Shown: in pieces, positions 1 through 7,047 of the stretch
Layout: every line of letters begins with the position of its first letter
Numbering within the stretch: the stretch's first letter is position 1
NCBI GenBank assembly: GCA_937916485.1
Contig: CALFSV010000010.1
Coordinates: 1-10,791, forward strand
From: an uncultured Paracoccaceae bacterium
Lineage (GTDB): Bacteria; Pseudomonadota; Alphaproteobacteria; Rhodobacterales; Rhodobacteraceae
Reading direction: 5' to 3'
Length of the DNA: 10,791 nucleotides
Position numbers and translations under genes: made by a program
Notes under the pieces: generated by a model
What the model saw: the letters and a program-made list of their open reading frames with translations, nothing else
Databases searched by the model: none
What the model was told of the DNA's origin: nothing

Positions 1-82
1 CGATGCGAGTTCTCATTAGTCTGACAGCACCCACATTGCCTAACCGTGACAAGTCGAGGATATAAAACTGGGCTAGCGTTGG

Positions 83-664
83 CTACCGCAAACCGTCGTT
101 TCCTTGAACGTCCCAAGTTTCCAAACCGCCCATTCGACTGTGAACACGCCCACCGCATGACATCGCGAGCGCAAAGACGATTTCCTCTGATCTCGGTCCA
201 TCCGGAAGCCCAACCTCGATCCCATCAAAATGGCTACGCACATAGGCAGCGTTGATGTGCCCAAGGGGCACGTCAAGCCGGCTGCCAATGCCGCCACGCT
301 TCATGCAAGACGGCACGATTGCATTTGATCTGCCCAGCAATTCGCGCATCGCGTAGCCACCTGGCACATGCCAGAGAGCGGCATGTTCCAATTCACCACT
401 CTCTCCGACGATGGCCCCTTTGCCGTATCCGTCAATGCGGTCTTTGCCGCCAAGTGCTGCAATCAGTTTTGCGCTCATTTCTGCGCCAAGAGGTTTCAGA
501 TCCTCCATCGCGGGCTGCAAATCCACCTCAAAGCGACCCGCAAAAGGGTTGGACACACACGCCAGTATCGCCCCCAGAGTGCGCGGTGTTTCGGGCGCAG
601 GTCCACCATCGTGCTGCACTTCTTCGATGATAAGCTGAATCTTGCGAATGATAAATTCAGGCAT
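83..664 (-). CDS. AA_synth (amino acid synthesis) family protein, last gene of the operon
   Basis: A 193-residue protein that I recognise as the AA_synth family (PF06684). The family name is historical and no biochemical reaction is securely established. Family-like stretches are the GYGKGAIVGESGELEHAA block at residues 79-96, DVPLGH at 131-136, YVRSHFD at 141-147 and GGRVHSRMGGL at 171-181. Length is normal for the family. I chose the ATG at 664 over the upstream in-frame ATG at 739 because conserved sequence begins there, an AGGAG ribosome-binding site lies 9 nt upstream (678-674), and it gives an 8-nt overlap with the UPF0280 gene (ATGCCTGA). No signal peptide or membrane segment is visible, so it is probably cytoplasmic. 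As last gene of a heterocycle-catabolism operon it may carry out or assist a ring-opening or later step, but that is inference. The family call is firm; the role is unknown. Confidence 0.88.
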   Translation of the reverse strand: MPEFIIRKIQLIIEEVQHDGGPAPETPRTLGAILACVSNPFAGRFEVDLQPAMEDLKPLGAEMSAKLIAALGGKDRIDGYGKGAIVGESGELEHAALWHVPGGYAMRELLGRSNAIVPSCMKRGGIGSRLDVPLGHINAAYVRSHFDGIEVGLPDGPRSEEIVFALAMSCGGRVHSRMGGLETWDVQGNDGLR

Positions 665-1505
665 GGGCGAGGGCTCCTGCAGCGTTGGATTGAAAACTGT
701 TCTGGGTAATACGAGATTGGCCTTGTAGCGAAATTGCAACCGTCTTCACTAGGCCGCGTGCGGCACAGTCGGACGCAAAACGTGTCCCCGCTTGCAGCGC
801 CTTATCTACATCCAACGCGGGCAAGTGCCCCACATGAGTTGTGACAAGACGCTTCCCTAGGTCGCTGTCCGGGCTTAGCAGTGTGGCCGGGCACCGACCT
901 ATCGCGGTATGGCCTGGCAAGTTGGTGGCATTAGCAATTAAGGTTGCTGCCACGTCTGCGGCTGCGGCCGTCTTGGCAACTACACTGACCGCATCGGCGA
1001 TACCAAGCGAATGGCTGCGGCCCTGCCATCCCGACGTGGCAATGCCGCGCGCGCTGTCTCGAGAAGTAATGGTCAACAGTCCTGCGGGGCTAAGCACTTC
1101 AAAGATTTCGCCCTCGGACAGGTGAAAGGCAATGTCGCCACCGTTGTTCACATAGGCCTTTTGGGGCACTTTGTCCGACAGCGTTGCCGCCAGAACTTCA
1201 TCCGCAACGGCACCTGCTACTGCGGCCATCGGGGTGACAAAGACATCCGGATATGAACGGACCGCCTCGGCCATACGTTTTGCCACCGGATCTATGAAGC
1301 AAACATCTGACGTCAAAGGTCGGCGAAGAGCGTCAAGCTCACTCATCAACCCGATCAGAATGTTTTGAAAGTGATCGATTGCACGTTTAAAACACAGGTC
1401 TCGCATTTCCCCAGACACCCCGACAATCAGGTCAATGGGACCGTGGTGCAGGTGTAACCGCTTCCCGTCCGGTAAAAGCTTAGCTTGAGGTGCGGTCCAG
1501 CTCAT
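657..1505 (-). CDS. UPF0280 family protein (ApbE-like fold)
   Basis: A 282-residue protein of the UPF0280 family, distantly related to ApbE flavin transferases. Seen in the sequence: an N-terminal LLPDGKRLHLHHGPIDLIV stretch typical of the family (residues 10-28), an NNGGDIA motif (120-126) like the N-x-GG-D/N loop of ApbE, GIATSG (154-159), RSHSLGIADAVSVVA (163-177) and ADVAAT (183-188). The last three match the TSG, central and AD-x-x-AT elements of ApbE. The start at 1505 is supported by a strong GGAGG box 6 nt upstream (1516-1512) and a 4-nt ATGA overlap with the upstream reductase-like gene; its stop overlaps the AA_synth start. ApbE proteins attach FMN to target proteins. Whether UPF0280 proteins do so is not established to my knowledge. 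Its place directly after an Fe-S/flavin-type reductase gene makes a maturation role for that enzyme attractive, as inference. No signal peptide is seen. Confidence 0.9.
   Translation of the reverse strand: MSWTAPQAKLLPDGKRLHLHHGPIDLIVGVSGEMRDLCFKRAIDHFQNILIGLMSELDALRRPLTSDVCFIDPVAKRMAEAVRSYPDVFVTPMAAVAGAVADEVLAATLSDKVPQKAYVNNGGDIAFHLSEGEIFEVLSPAGLLTITSRDSARGIATSGWQGRSHSLGIADAVSVVAKTAAAADVAATLIANATNLPGHTAIGRCPATLLSPDSDLGKRLVTTHVGHLPALDVDKALQAGTRFASDCAARGLVKTVAISLQGQSRITQNSFQSNAAGALAHA
674..678 (-). promoter_or_regulatory. Ribosome-binding site deciding the AA_synth start
   Basis: AGGAG on the minus strand, 9 nt before the ATG at 664. It supports that start over the longer in-frame ATG at 739, whose extra 25 residues do not look like family sequence. 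Confidence 0.6.
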
Positions 1506-2935
1506 GGGTCCCCTCCGATCACGCGCACACCCGCCCCGTATTCGCCGCCGGTTTCCAGCACGTCGTCCAGATTGCGGATATGCGCGTTATGTCCGCCCAA
1601 CCGCTGATAGGCATCGCGCCGCGTGGTAAATTCAAGCGGAGCCACAAGCGCAGGCGTCGGGACATATCCAAAGGCCCCATCGGGAACTTCCATCACATCC
1701 ACCATCACTGTGATACCTCCGCCTGGCCATCTGTATGTGGGCGCGCCACCAATCGTCACGCTGGTTTCATCACTATGGACTGATCGGGTCAGATGGATAG
1801 GATTATCCGTCACTCCAGACCGTAGCGATCCACCAGCGCCGCACATGAACAGCACCGTACACAAAGCCGGTTCGCAGTTTTGTGCGATTAGATCTACAGA
1901 AGTTTGCAATGCAGCGGGCATCGGTAACATCACTGGCTCCAGCGCATCATTGAGCACATAATAGCCCGCGTGCTCGCCCGTGGTTGACACCATGAGCAAT
2001 GACAGTCCCGCTCGGGCGCCCTTTGTCGCCCGCCACTGACCCAATATGGCCAGAGGGTCGTCAATGTTCGTGCCTCCCCAACCGTTGCCGGGCTCTGCCA
2101 CCTTGAAATAGCGACCAGGGGTCGAGCGTCGGCCATTGATGCGAATGCCCGTGGCCGCCCAGTCAATGACTTTGCCAGCCTGATGTTCTGAAACGACGCC
2201 CGTGATATGGTCATCGACCACGACAACTTCATCGACCAGCCCTTGCCATTGCGACGCAAACATCCCGATGGTAGCGGACCCACAACCGACCCGCATGCGT
2301 TCTTCAGCTTTGCCATCTATGACTGGCGCGCGGCCTGCTTGCACGATGATGCTTGATCCGCCGTCAATAGTCAGCTCGACCGCCTCTTTGTTGCACAGCC
2401 GCAAGAGTGCGTCGCACGTTTTGCGCCCTTCGGGTTTTGAACCTCCCGTCAGGTGATCAACACCGCCAAGCGACAACATTTGCGAACCGTATTCGGCGGT
2501 CATAACGTGCCCGATCGCCTCGCCGTCAGCGCGCACAGAAGCGGCCTCTGCCCCGATGTGACGGTCCGTGTCGATCTTCACTTTAACCCCACAATAGGAA
2601 AAAATCGCCTCTGTCACCACGGTCACGCAATCAACACCGTCTATCTCGCGGCTGACAATAAAGGGAGCGGGCTTGTAGTCGGGATAGGTCGTGCCAGCGC
2701 CGATGGCTGAGACAACTATGTCATGGCCAGACAAGGTCTGTCCGTCCCAGTTTGCCGCCAGAAACGGTTGAATTTTGTCGCCCTTTGCCAAGCGTCTGTC
2801 TATGATGGTCAGGGGATCGCAGCGGATGATTTTGCCGTCGTGATTGGCGTAGCGGTCGCATGCTCCGGTCTTGCCTTCAGAAATATAGCACATGACCGGA
2901 CAAGCATCGCAGCGGATTTTATCAGGGCTGTTCAT
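1502..2935 (-). CDS. 6-hydroxynicotinate reductase-like iron-sulfur protein
   Basis: A 477-residue protein resembling those annotated as 6-hydroxynicotinate reductase, after the Eubacterium barkeri enzyme that reduces 6-hydroxynicotinate to 1,4,5,6-tetrahydro-6-oxonicotinate with ferredoxin. The sequence shows an N-terminal cysteine cluster C9-x2-C12-x3-C16-x9-C26, with a further C39, which should bind a [4Fe-4S] cluster. A long Gly-rich body follows, including VGCGSATIGMF (217-227) and PGGGITVMVDV (404-414). No classical Rossmann nucleotide-binding signature is obvious. Start and stop overlap the neighbouring genes by ATGA on both sides, placing it between the molybdenum hydroxylase and UPF0280. 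This order fits a hydroxylate-then-reduce route for an N-heterocycle. The true substrate may be another hydroxylated ring, because most relatives in aerobic bacteria are named by homology only. No ferredoxin gene lies in the window, so the electron donor is not identified. Confidence 0.78.
   Translation of the reverse strand: MNSPDKIRCDACPVMCYISEGKTGACDRYANHDGKIIRCDPLTIIDRRLAKGDKIQPFLAANWDGQTLSGHDIVVSAIGAGTTYPDYKPAPFIVSREIDGVDCVTVVTEAIFSYCGVKVKIDTDRHIGAEAASVRADGEAIGHVMTAEYGSQMLSLGGVDHLTGGSKPEGRKTCDALLRLCNKEAVELTIDGGSSIIVQAGRAPVIDGKAEERMRVGCGSATIGMFASQWQGLVDEVVVVDDHITGVVSEHQAGKVIDWAATGIRINGRRSTPGRYFKVAEPGNGWGGTNIDDPLAILGQWRATKGARAGLSLLMVSTTGEHAGYYVLNDALEPVMLPMPAALQTSVDLIAQNCEPALCTVLFMCGAGGSLRSGVTDNPIHLTRSVHSDETSVTIGGAPTYRWPGGGITVMVDVMEVPDGAFGYVPTPALVAPLEFTTRRDAYQRLGGHNAHIRNLDDVLETGGEYGAGVRVIGGDP
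1512..1516 (-). promoter_or_regulatory. Strong ribosome-binding site of the UPF0280 gene
   Basis: GGAGG on the minus strand, 6 nt before the ATG at 1505. It lies inside the end of the upstream reductase gene and is the best Shine-Dalgarno match in the minus operon, so UPF0280 may be translated well in its own right despite the ATGA coupling. Confidence 0.65.
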
Positions 2936-5658
2936 GTCTGGCTGGCCTTGATCGCAGCAAGCAGGCGGTGCGGTAATGCAGGTACTTTGGTTACCCGTGC
3001 GCCTGTCGCGTGATGAATCCCATTTAGAATGGCCGGCGCTGTGGGGATCAACACATGCTCGCCCAAACCCTTTGCGCCCATCGGCCCTTCTGTGTCCGGT
3101 TTTTCAATCAGGATTGAGGTGATGTGTGGCATATCTCCGATTGTCGGAATTAGGTAATTGTGCAGGTTTTCAGTCTCGCCAGGCAGATACTCTTCCATCA
3201 GAGCGAGCCCAATTCCTTGGGCAATGCCACCTTCAATCTGTCCTTCAGCTAACTGCGGATTGATGGCGCGGCCAACGTCGTGGGCGGCGACCATGCGCAA
3301 AACCTTTGTGGTGCCAAGAGCCATATCAACTTCGACCTCGGCTATCTGTGCGCCATAGCCATAGACCGCATAGGGCGTACCCTGGCCATTGTCATCTAAT
3401 GTAGTGGTTGGCGGATCATAGGTTTCCTCAGCGCAAAGGACGTAGCCATTGGCATCAGTAGGAAGGTCTTTCAGTGGAATTTTCTGGTCGTTCTGATCTT
3501 GGCGGACGCACAGCATGCCGCCTTCCAAAGTCATCTCATCCGCATTTGTCAGGTTGGTCAGGCGCAAAATAGCGGCCCGCAAGGCTAGTCCTGATGCCTC
3601 TGCCGCTCGGCCAGTGATGAAGGTTTGACGCGACGCCGATGTTTTTCCACAATCAGGGGTAATTGCGGTGTCAGGGCCCACCAAATTAATCATCCCGACC
3701 TGAACACCAAGTGCATCCGCCGCAATTTGCGCGATAACCGTGTTGGACCCCTGCCCGATGTCAGTTGCGCCTTGATGTAAGTTAAATTGCCCGTCCGGTG
3801 TGATCCCGAACCGCACCGTCGAGGGGTTTGGCAAGCCCGTGTTCCCACATCCATACCAACACGATGCAATCCCGATGCCGCGTTTGTGGGCGCGAGAGGT
3901 CGTATTGAAGGCTGTAACTTCGGCATGGAACTCATCCCAATGCGGCTTCAAAGCGTCCAGACAGTCAATTATGCCCACTGCTTGCAGGGTTTGCCCGCAA
4001 GGCGTCACATCGTCGTCGCGCAGGGCGTTGATCCGCCGGAATTCCAATCTGTCGATCCCGCATTTCTGGGCCAAGTCATCATAAAGACTTTCTTGCGTGA
4101 TTGCCGCTTGCGGCACGCCAAATCCCCGAAACGCACCCGACGTAGGACCGTTAGTGTGCACTGCACGGCTCGTAGCGCGATAGTTCGGCGTCAAGTAAGG
4201 GCCAGAGGCATGAACTGGTACGCGGGTTGCTACTGTTGGGCCCCAGCTGGCATAGGCACCTGTGTTGAAATCTCCATGGAATGTCATTGCCATGACCTTG
4301 CCTGCTGCATCCGCACCAATGCTAGCTTGCATTGATCCGGGATGGCGTTTGGTGCTGGCCTGCATGGATTCACTGCGCGAAAAAACCATACGGCAAGGCA
4401 TGCCTGTTTTTAGGACTGCAAGGCCCAGCAAGGGTTGCAACGTTACATCGAGCTTCGCACCAAAGCCACCCCCCGCAGCCGAAGGGATGATCCGCACCTT
4501 ATTCAAAGGTAGGCCCAGAATCTTGGCGGTATCTTCGAGGTCCATGACGGGGGCTTGGGTGCAGGCTTGGATACACAAGACGTCAGCCTCCATCCACGCG
4601 ACCCCCGCTTCGGGTTCGATATAAGCGTGTTCAACATAGGACGTTTCAAACTGGCCGGTAACGACATGCGCAGCCTCAACCATGGCACTATCGGGTGCAC
4701 CGCTAACGACATTGCCGCGGATCAGTGTGTTCTCTTGACGGTGATCATGCAGCAAAGTGGCGTCAGGGCCTGCCCCGTCTGCTTGTGTCAAGCTATGGGG
4801 GCGCGGTATCCATGAAATTGGAAAATCATCCAGACCAAGTGCTTCTAGCGCTTTTGGATCGCCAACCACCAAGGCAACAGGCTCTCCTCGGTAGCGGGTC
4901 GTTTTTTCAGCAAGCGCAGGCTGATCCGCAAAGGGCGGGATGACCCCGTAACAGTTTATCCCGGCAATATCGGCGGCTGTAATCACACATTCGACCCCCG
5001 CATGCATTTTGATCCAAGCCAGCAAATCGCCGAATTCAAAATCCGCATGGTAATGTTGAGCACGAATGGCGCGGACCAACAGTGTTCCATCGGGGATAAA
5101 ATCAGCGCCAAAAACCTCGGTACCATCGACTTTCGCCTGCCCGTCTAGCCTTCGGATCGGTTGGCCAACGGCATGGCCTGCCTTGGGCGGTGGGCACACA
5201 GTTGTCTGGCTGTTGGCGTCCATCACTGCGGCAATAATTTTGCGGTAGCCGGTGCAACGGCACAAAACGCCGGCAAGGGCTTCTTTAACCTGTGCCTGAT
5301 CGGGGTTAGGGACAGCGCGCAACAGTTCGGTCGCGGCCATCATCATTCCAGGTGTACAGATTCCGCATTGCGCGGCCCCGTGATCCAGAAAACTGTCTTG
5401 CAGCCGAGCGGACAACAGTGGCTCAGACGTTTCAAGCGTTTCAATCTTGCGACCATCCGCCTGCCCTGCAGGGACTAGACAGGCGCAGTGCTGCGCGCCG
5501 TCGATCAAGACCGTACAGGCCCCGCAATCCCCCGCGTCACAGCCGATTTTTACGCTCTTTAATTTGAGATCATCGCGCAGCACCTCCGACAGACGGCGCG
5601 CCATATGGGTTTTAACGATGTGGGTCCGGTGTGCAATATTCAGTGTGATCGAGGTCAT
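2932..5658 (-). CDS. Xanthine dehydrogenase-family hydroxylase, fused [2Fe-2S] and molybdopterin-binding subunit
   Basis: A 908-residue fusion of the small Fe-S and large molybdenum subunits of the xanthine dehydrogenase/CO dehydrogenase superfamily. Its domain order and size resemble Desulfovibrio aldehyde oxidoreductase. Residues 1-80 hold a plant-type [2Fe-2S] site (C40, C45, C48, C60). Residues 90-145 hold the second [2Fe-2S] site (C98, C101, C133, C135 in QCGIC and CRCTGY). From about 165 onward lies the molybdopterin-binding region with GGGFGAK (396-402), AFRGFG (509-514) and a C-terminal GAKGLGE whose Glu867 should be the catalytic base. The enzyme is expected to hydroxylate a ring carbon beside nitrogen using water and to pass electrons to FAD. 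Its FAD partner is the gene immediately upstream, joined by an ATGA overlap. A weak AGAGG box lies 7 nt before the start. The following reductase gene suggests nicotinate or a related azaarene as substrate (inference); purines or aldehydes cannot be excluded by motif reading. Confidence 0.93.
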   Translation of the reverse strand: MTSITLNIAHRTHIVKTHMARRLSEVLRDDLKLKSVKIGCDAGDCGACTVLIDGAQHCACLVPAGQADGRKIETLETSEPLLSARLQDSFLDHGAAQCGICTPGMMMAATELLRAVPNPDQAQVKEALAGVLCRCTGYRKIIAAVMDANSQTTVCPPPKAGHAVGQPIRRLDGQAKVDGTEVFGADFIPDGTLLVRAIRAQHYHADFEFGDLLAWIKMHAGVECVITAADIAGINCYGVIPPFADQPALAEKTTRYRGEPVALVVGDPKALEALGLDDFPISWIPRPHSLTQADGAGPDATLLHDHRQENTLIRGNVVSGAPDSAMVEAAHVVTGQFETSYVEHAYIEPEAGVAWMEADVLCIQACTQAPVMDLEDTAKILGLPLNKVRIIPSAAGGGFGAKLDVTLQPLLGLAVLKTGMPCRMVFSRSESMQASTKRHPGSMQASIGADAAGKVMAMTFHGDFNTGAYASWGPTVATRVPVHASGPYLTPNYRATSRAVHTNGPTSGAFRGFGVPQAAITQESLYDDLAQKCGIDRLEFRRINALRDDDVTPCGQTLQAVGIIDCLDALKPHWDEFHAEVTAFNTTSRAHKRGIGIASCWYGCGNTGLPNPSTVRFGITPDGQFNLHQGATDIGQGSNTVIAQIAADALGVQVGMINLVGPDTAITPDCGKTSASRQTFITGRAAEASGLALRAAILRLTNLTNADEMTLEGGMLCVRQDQNDQKIPLKDLPTDANGYVLCAEETYDPPTTTLDDNGQGTPYAVYGYGAQIAEVEVDMALGTTKVLRMVAAHDVGRAINPQLAEGQIEGGIAQGIGLALMEEYLPGETENLHNYLIPTIGDMPHITSILIEKPDTEGPMGAKGLGEHVLIPTAPAILNGIHHATGARVTKVPALPHRLLAAIKASQT

Positions 5659-6515
5659 GTGGCGGCCTCTAGATCCATCGCCAGCTCTAGGACAGTCCGG
5701 CGCAAAAGCTCTGCTGCGCTGATAGCACGATAAGCAGCATTAGCGCGCATATCCGCGATAGGATCAATGGCAGCAGCGACCACATCATCGGTGATCACAA
5801 CAGGATCAACGGCTTTGCCAATCATCTGTGCCTCAACCTGTGGCACACGGGTAGCGACAGGACCACACGACCCAATGGCGAGTGCAGCCTCAACCACAAC
5901 GCCGTTACGCACAACAAGCCGTGCAGATGTCATTGCGATAGAAATCACAAGATAGGCGCGCGCGCCCAGTTTCAGAAAATGGCTATGCCCCGTTAGAGAT
6001 GATTTGGGGATAAGAAGCGCAGTGATGAGTTCGGTCTCGGCCAGCACGGTCTTGCGCGGTCCAATAATAAAGTCGTGCAAAGGCACAACACGGGTGCCAC
6101 CCTTAGATTGCAGCTCAACCTTTGCATCCAGTGTCAATAGCGGCGGCACACCGTCGGCGGCGGGTGAGGCATTACACAGATTACCTGCAATGGTGCCACG
6201 GTTTTGAATTTGCAATGCGCCGACCTTTTGGGCGGCAAGTTGAAGTCCACGACAGGCGGGCGGCAGATCAGCCTTTATGAGATCGGTCCATGTCGTTGTG
6301 GCCCCAATACGGATACCGTCGTCCGTATGACTGATCCCGCGCAAAGATTTAATCCCGGTGATATCCAGAATGGAGCCTTGCAAATGCTTATGTTCCGTCG
6401 AGGGAAACAAATCAGTGCACCCTGCTGCAATTCGCAACGACCCGGCCGCAAGCTCCTCAAGCGCGTGTTCTAAAGCAGAGGGGCGAAGATATGAATTGAT
6501 AACTGTCATGGGCAT
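5655..6515 (-). CDS. FAD-binding subunit of a xanthine dehydrogenase/CO dehydrogenase-type hydroxylase
   Basis: A 286-residue CoxM/XdhB-type FAD subunit that would accept electrons from the [2Fe-2S] clusters of the next gene's product. Two FAD-binding signatures are visible: AGCTDL (residues 31-36, usually AGGTDL) and TIAGNLCNASPAAD (108-121, usually T-IGGN-NASPAAD). The CoxM-like C-terminal region follows. Length is normal for the family. It is first in the minus-strand operon and its stop overlaps the start of the Mo/Fe-S gene by ATGA. Two ATGs, at 6515 and 6509, are equally possible starts; neither has a convincing Shine-Dalgarno sequence, so the start is uncertain by two residues. A 9-bp inverted repeat lies only 23 nt upstream of the first ATG, so this gene is likely the regulated entry point of the operon. 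The Gly-to-Cys change in the first FAD motif and Gly-to-Ala in the second are mild deviations. Confidence 0.92.
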   Translation of the reverse strand: MPMTVINSYLRPSALEHALEELAAGSLRIAAGCTDLFPSTEHKHLQGSILDITGIKSLRGISHTDDGIRIGATTTWTDLIKADLPPACRGLQLAAQKVGALQIQNRGTIAGNLCNASPAADGVPPLLTLDAKVELQSKGGTRVVPLHDFIIGPRKTVLAETELITALLIPKSSLTGHSHFLKLGARAYLVISIAMTSARLVVRNGVVVEAALAIGSCGPVATRVPQVEAQMIGKAVDPVVITDDVVAAAIDPIADMRANAAYRAISAAELLRRTVLELAMDLEAAT

Positions 6516-6537
6516 GCTTGTATGTTAGTACACAAAC

Positions 6538-6565
6538 ACACGTTGCGGTACCGGAAGCAACGTGT
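6538..6565. promoter_or_regulatory. Perfect 9-bp inverted repeat, candidate operator
   Basis: The arms ACACGTTGC (6538-6546) and GCAACGTGT (6557-6565) are exact reverse complements, separated by 10 nt that contain the palindrome GGTACC. The element lies 23 nt upstream of the FAD-subunit ATG and 13 nt before the ATG of the MarR pseudogene, and one arm overlaps a minus-strand TTGACA box. Arm centres are 19 bp apart, close to two helical turns, which fits binding of a dimeric regulator on one DNA face. It could instead form a hairpin in RNA, but there is no U-tract following it in either direction, so a terminator is unlikely. Confidence 0.5.
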
Positions 6566-6568
6566 CAA
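6540..6568 (-). promoter_or_regulatory. Possible promoter of the minus-strand operon
   Basis: A perfect TTGACA -35 hexamer reads on the minus strand from 6568 to 6563. With a 17-nt spacer the -10 position (6545-6540) reads CAACGT, a poor match to TATAAT. The promoter would therefore be weak or need an activator. The inverted repeat spans nearly the whole -35 to -10 interval, so a protein bound there would block polymerase. The leader before the first ATG would be short, under about 25 nt. Confidence 0.3.
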
Positions 6569-6578
6569 TAATTTCTGC

Positions 6579-6992
6579 ATGCATATTAAAAGCCGCTCCA
6601 CCGAAGCTTATCAACTTTCTATTCAAATTGGGTATAACCTGCGCCGGACTAATAACAGGCATCTGGCAGTTTTTGCCCAACATGTGAACGGGCTGACCCA
6701 GACGCAATTTGCGGCCCTTGCCCGACTCTATGGGTCTGGAACCCTGTCGTAGAACTAACTAGGGCGGCTTACGGCAATGGATTCGACCACAAGCAAATTT
6801 GTCAGCAAGCGGTTGAAGATCAAGAACCTTGTGAGTTCGTGGGTGGATTTGACAGACTAGCGGTTGCGCTTGGTCGAACTGCCAGATTTTGGCAGAAAAA
6901 CATTCGTTGAGGCGCAAACTCAAGCCCTTGCTGCGGGGCAGAACATTGTAGCACGATTCACCAATGATCGCGCTACTGTATGGGGCCTATAA
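6579..6992 (+). pseudogene. Decayed MarR-family transcriptional regulator with three internal stop codons
   Basis: Reading one frame from the ATG at 6579 gives a recognisable MarR protein: an N-terminal helix region with IGYNLRRTNNRHLAVFAQH, then LTQTQFAALARLYGSGTLS. The frame is then broken by TAG (6750-6752) and TAA (6756-6758), continues as LGRLTAMDSTT and VSKRLKIKNLVSS through the winged helix-turn-helix, meets TAG (6858-6860), and continues as RLRLVEL and FVEAQTQALAAGQNI to a TAA at 6990-6992. A few further family-like codons run to another TAA at 7008-7010, so the original end may be there. Length (about 138-144 codons) is normal for MarR. No frameshift is needed; the damage is only substitutions. 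The first two stops fall where MarR relatives typically have Gln in a SQNQLGRL-like segment, consistent with CAG to TAG and CAA to TAA. It lies between the two divergent operons, where a MarR regulator of the pathway would sit. An active product is very unlikely. Confidence 0.85.
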
Positions 6993-7004
6993 GCTCTACG
7001 ACCA

Positions 7005-7018
7005 CAATAAGCGTCATT
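7005..7018 (+). repeat. First copy of a 14-bp direct repeat (CAATAAGCGTCATT)
   Basis: An identical copy begins 25 bp downstream at 7030. The core AATAAGCGTCATT is a partial palindrome (AAT and ATT ends plus two inner matches). The copy includes the possible original stop codon of the MarR pseudogene (7008-7010). It is probably one of two tandem regulator sites upstream of hyuA, though duplication by chance is possible. Confidence 0.6.
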
Positions 7019-7029
7019 CTCCAAGACTG

Positions 7030-7043
7030 CAATAAGCGTCATT
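7030..7043 (+). repeat. Second copy of the 14-bp direct repeat
   Basis: Exact copy of CAATAAGCGTCATT, ending 4 bp before a TTGACT box. Its position directly upstream of a -35 element is typical of activator sites. No other copy was noticed elsewhere in the window. Confidence 0.6.
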
Positions 7044-7047
7044 TTGG

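Noticed and set aside
1..82. Possible gene, terminator or mobile-element end at the left edge
   Set aside because: The stretch after the AA_synth stop shows no clear stem-loop, inverted repeat or coding signature.
665..739. N-terminal extension of the AA_synth gene to an ATG at 739
   Set aside because: The extra residues do not resemble the family, and the ATG at 664 has an AGGAG box and an 8-nt overlap typical of this operon.
3787..4335. Long plus-strand open frame opposite the molybdenum subunit gene
   Set aside because: It is antisense to a clear conserved coding region, has no recognisable domain and looks like a codon-bias shadow.
6520..6539. Imperfect palindrome around GTAC, and an ACTAA stretch shared with 7051-7058, as a common operator for both operons
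   Set aside because: Only about half of the arm positions pair, and five shared bases are expected by chance in a region of this size.
6538..6565. Rho-independent terminator
   Set aside because: The stem has no following T-tract on either strand and sits at the 5' side of both neighbouring genes rather than at a 3' end.
6522..6752. A short intact 76-residue gene upstream of the first stop
   Set aside because: It is the N-terminal part of the MarR pseudogene; family sequence continues in the same frame beyond its stop, and the DNA-binding wing would be missing.
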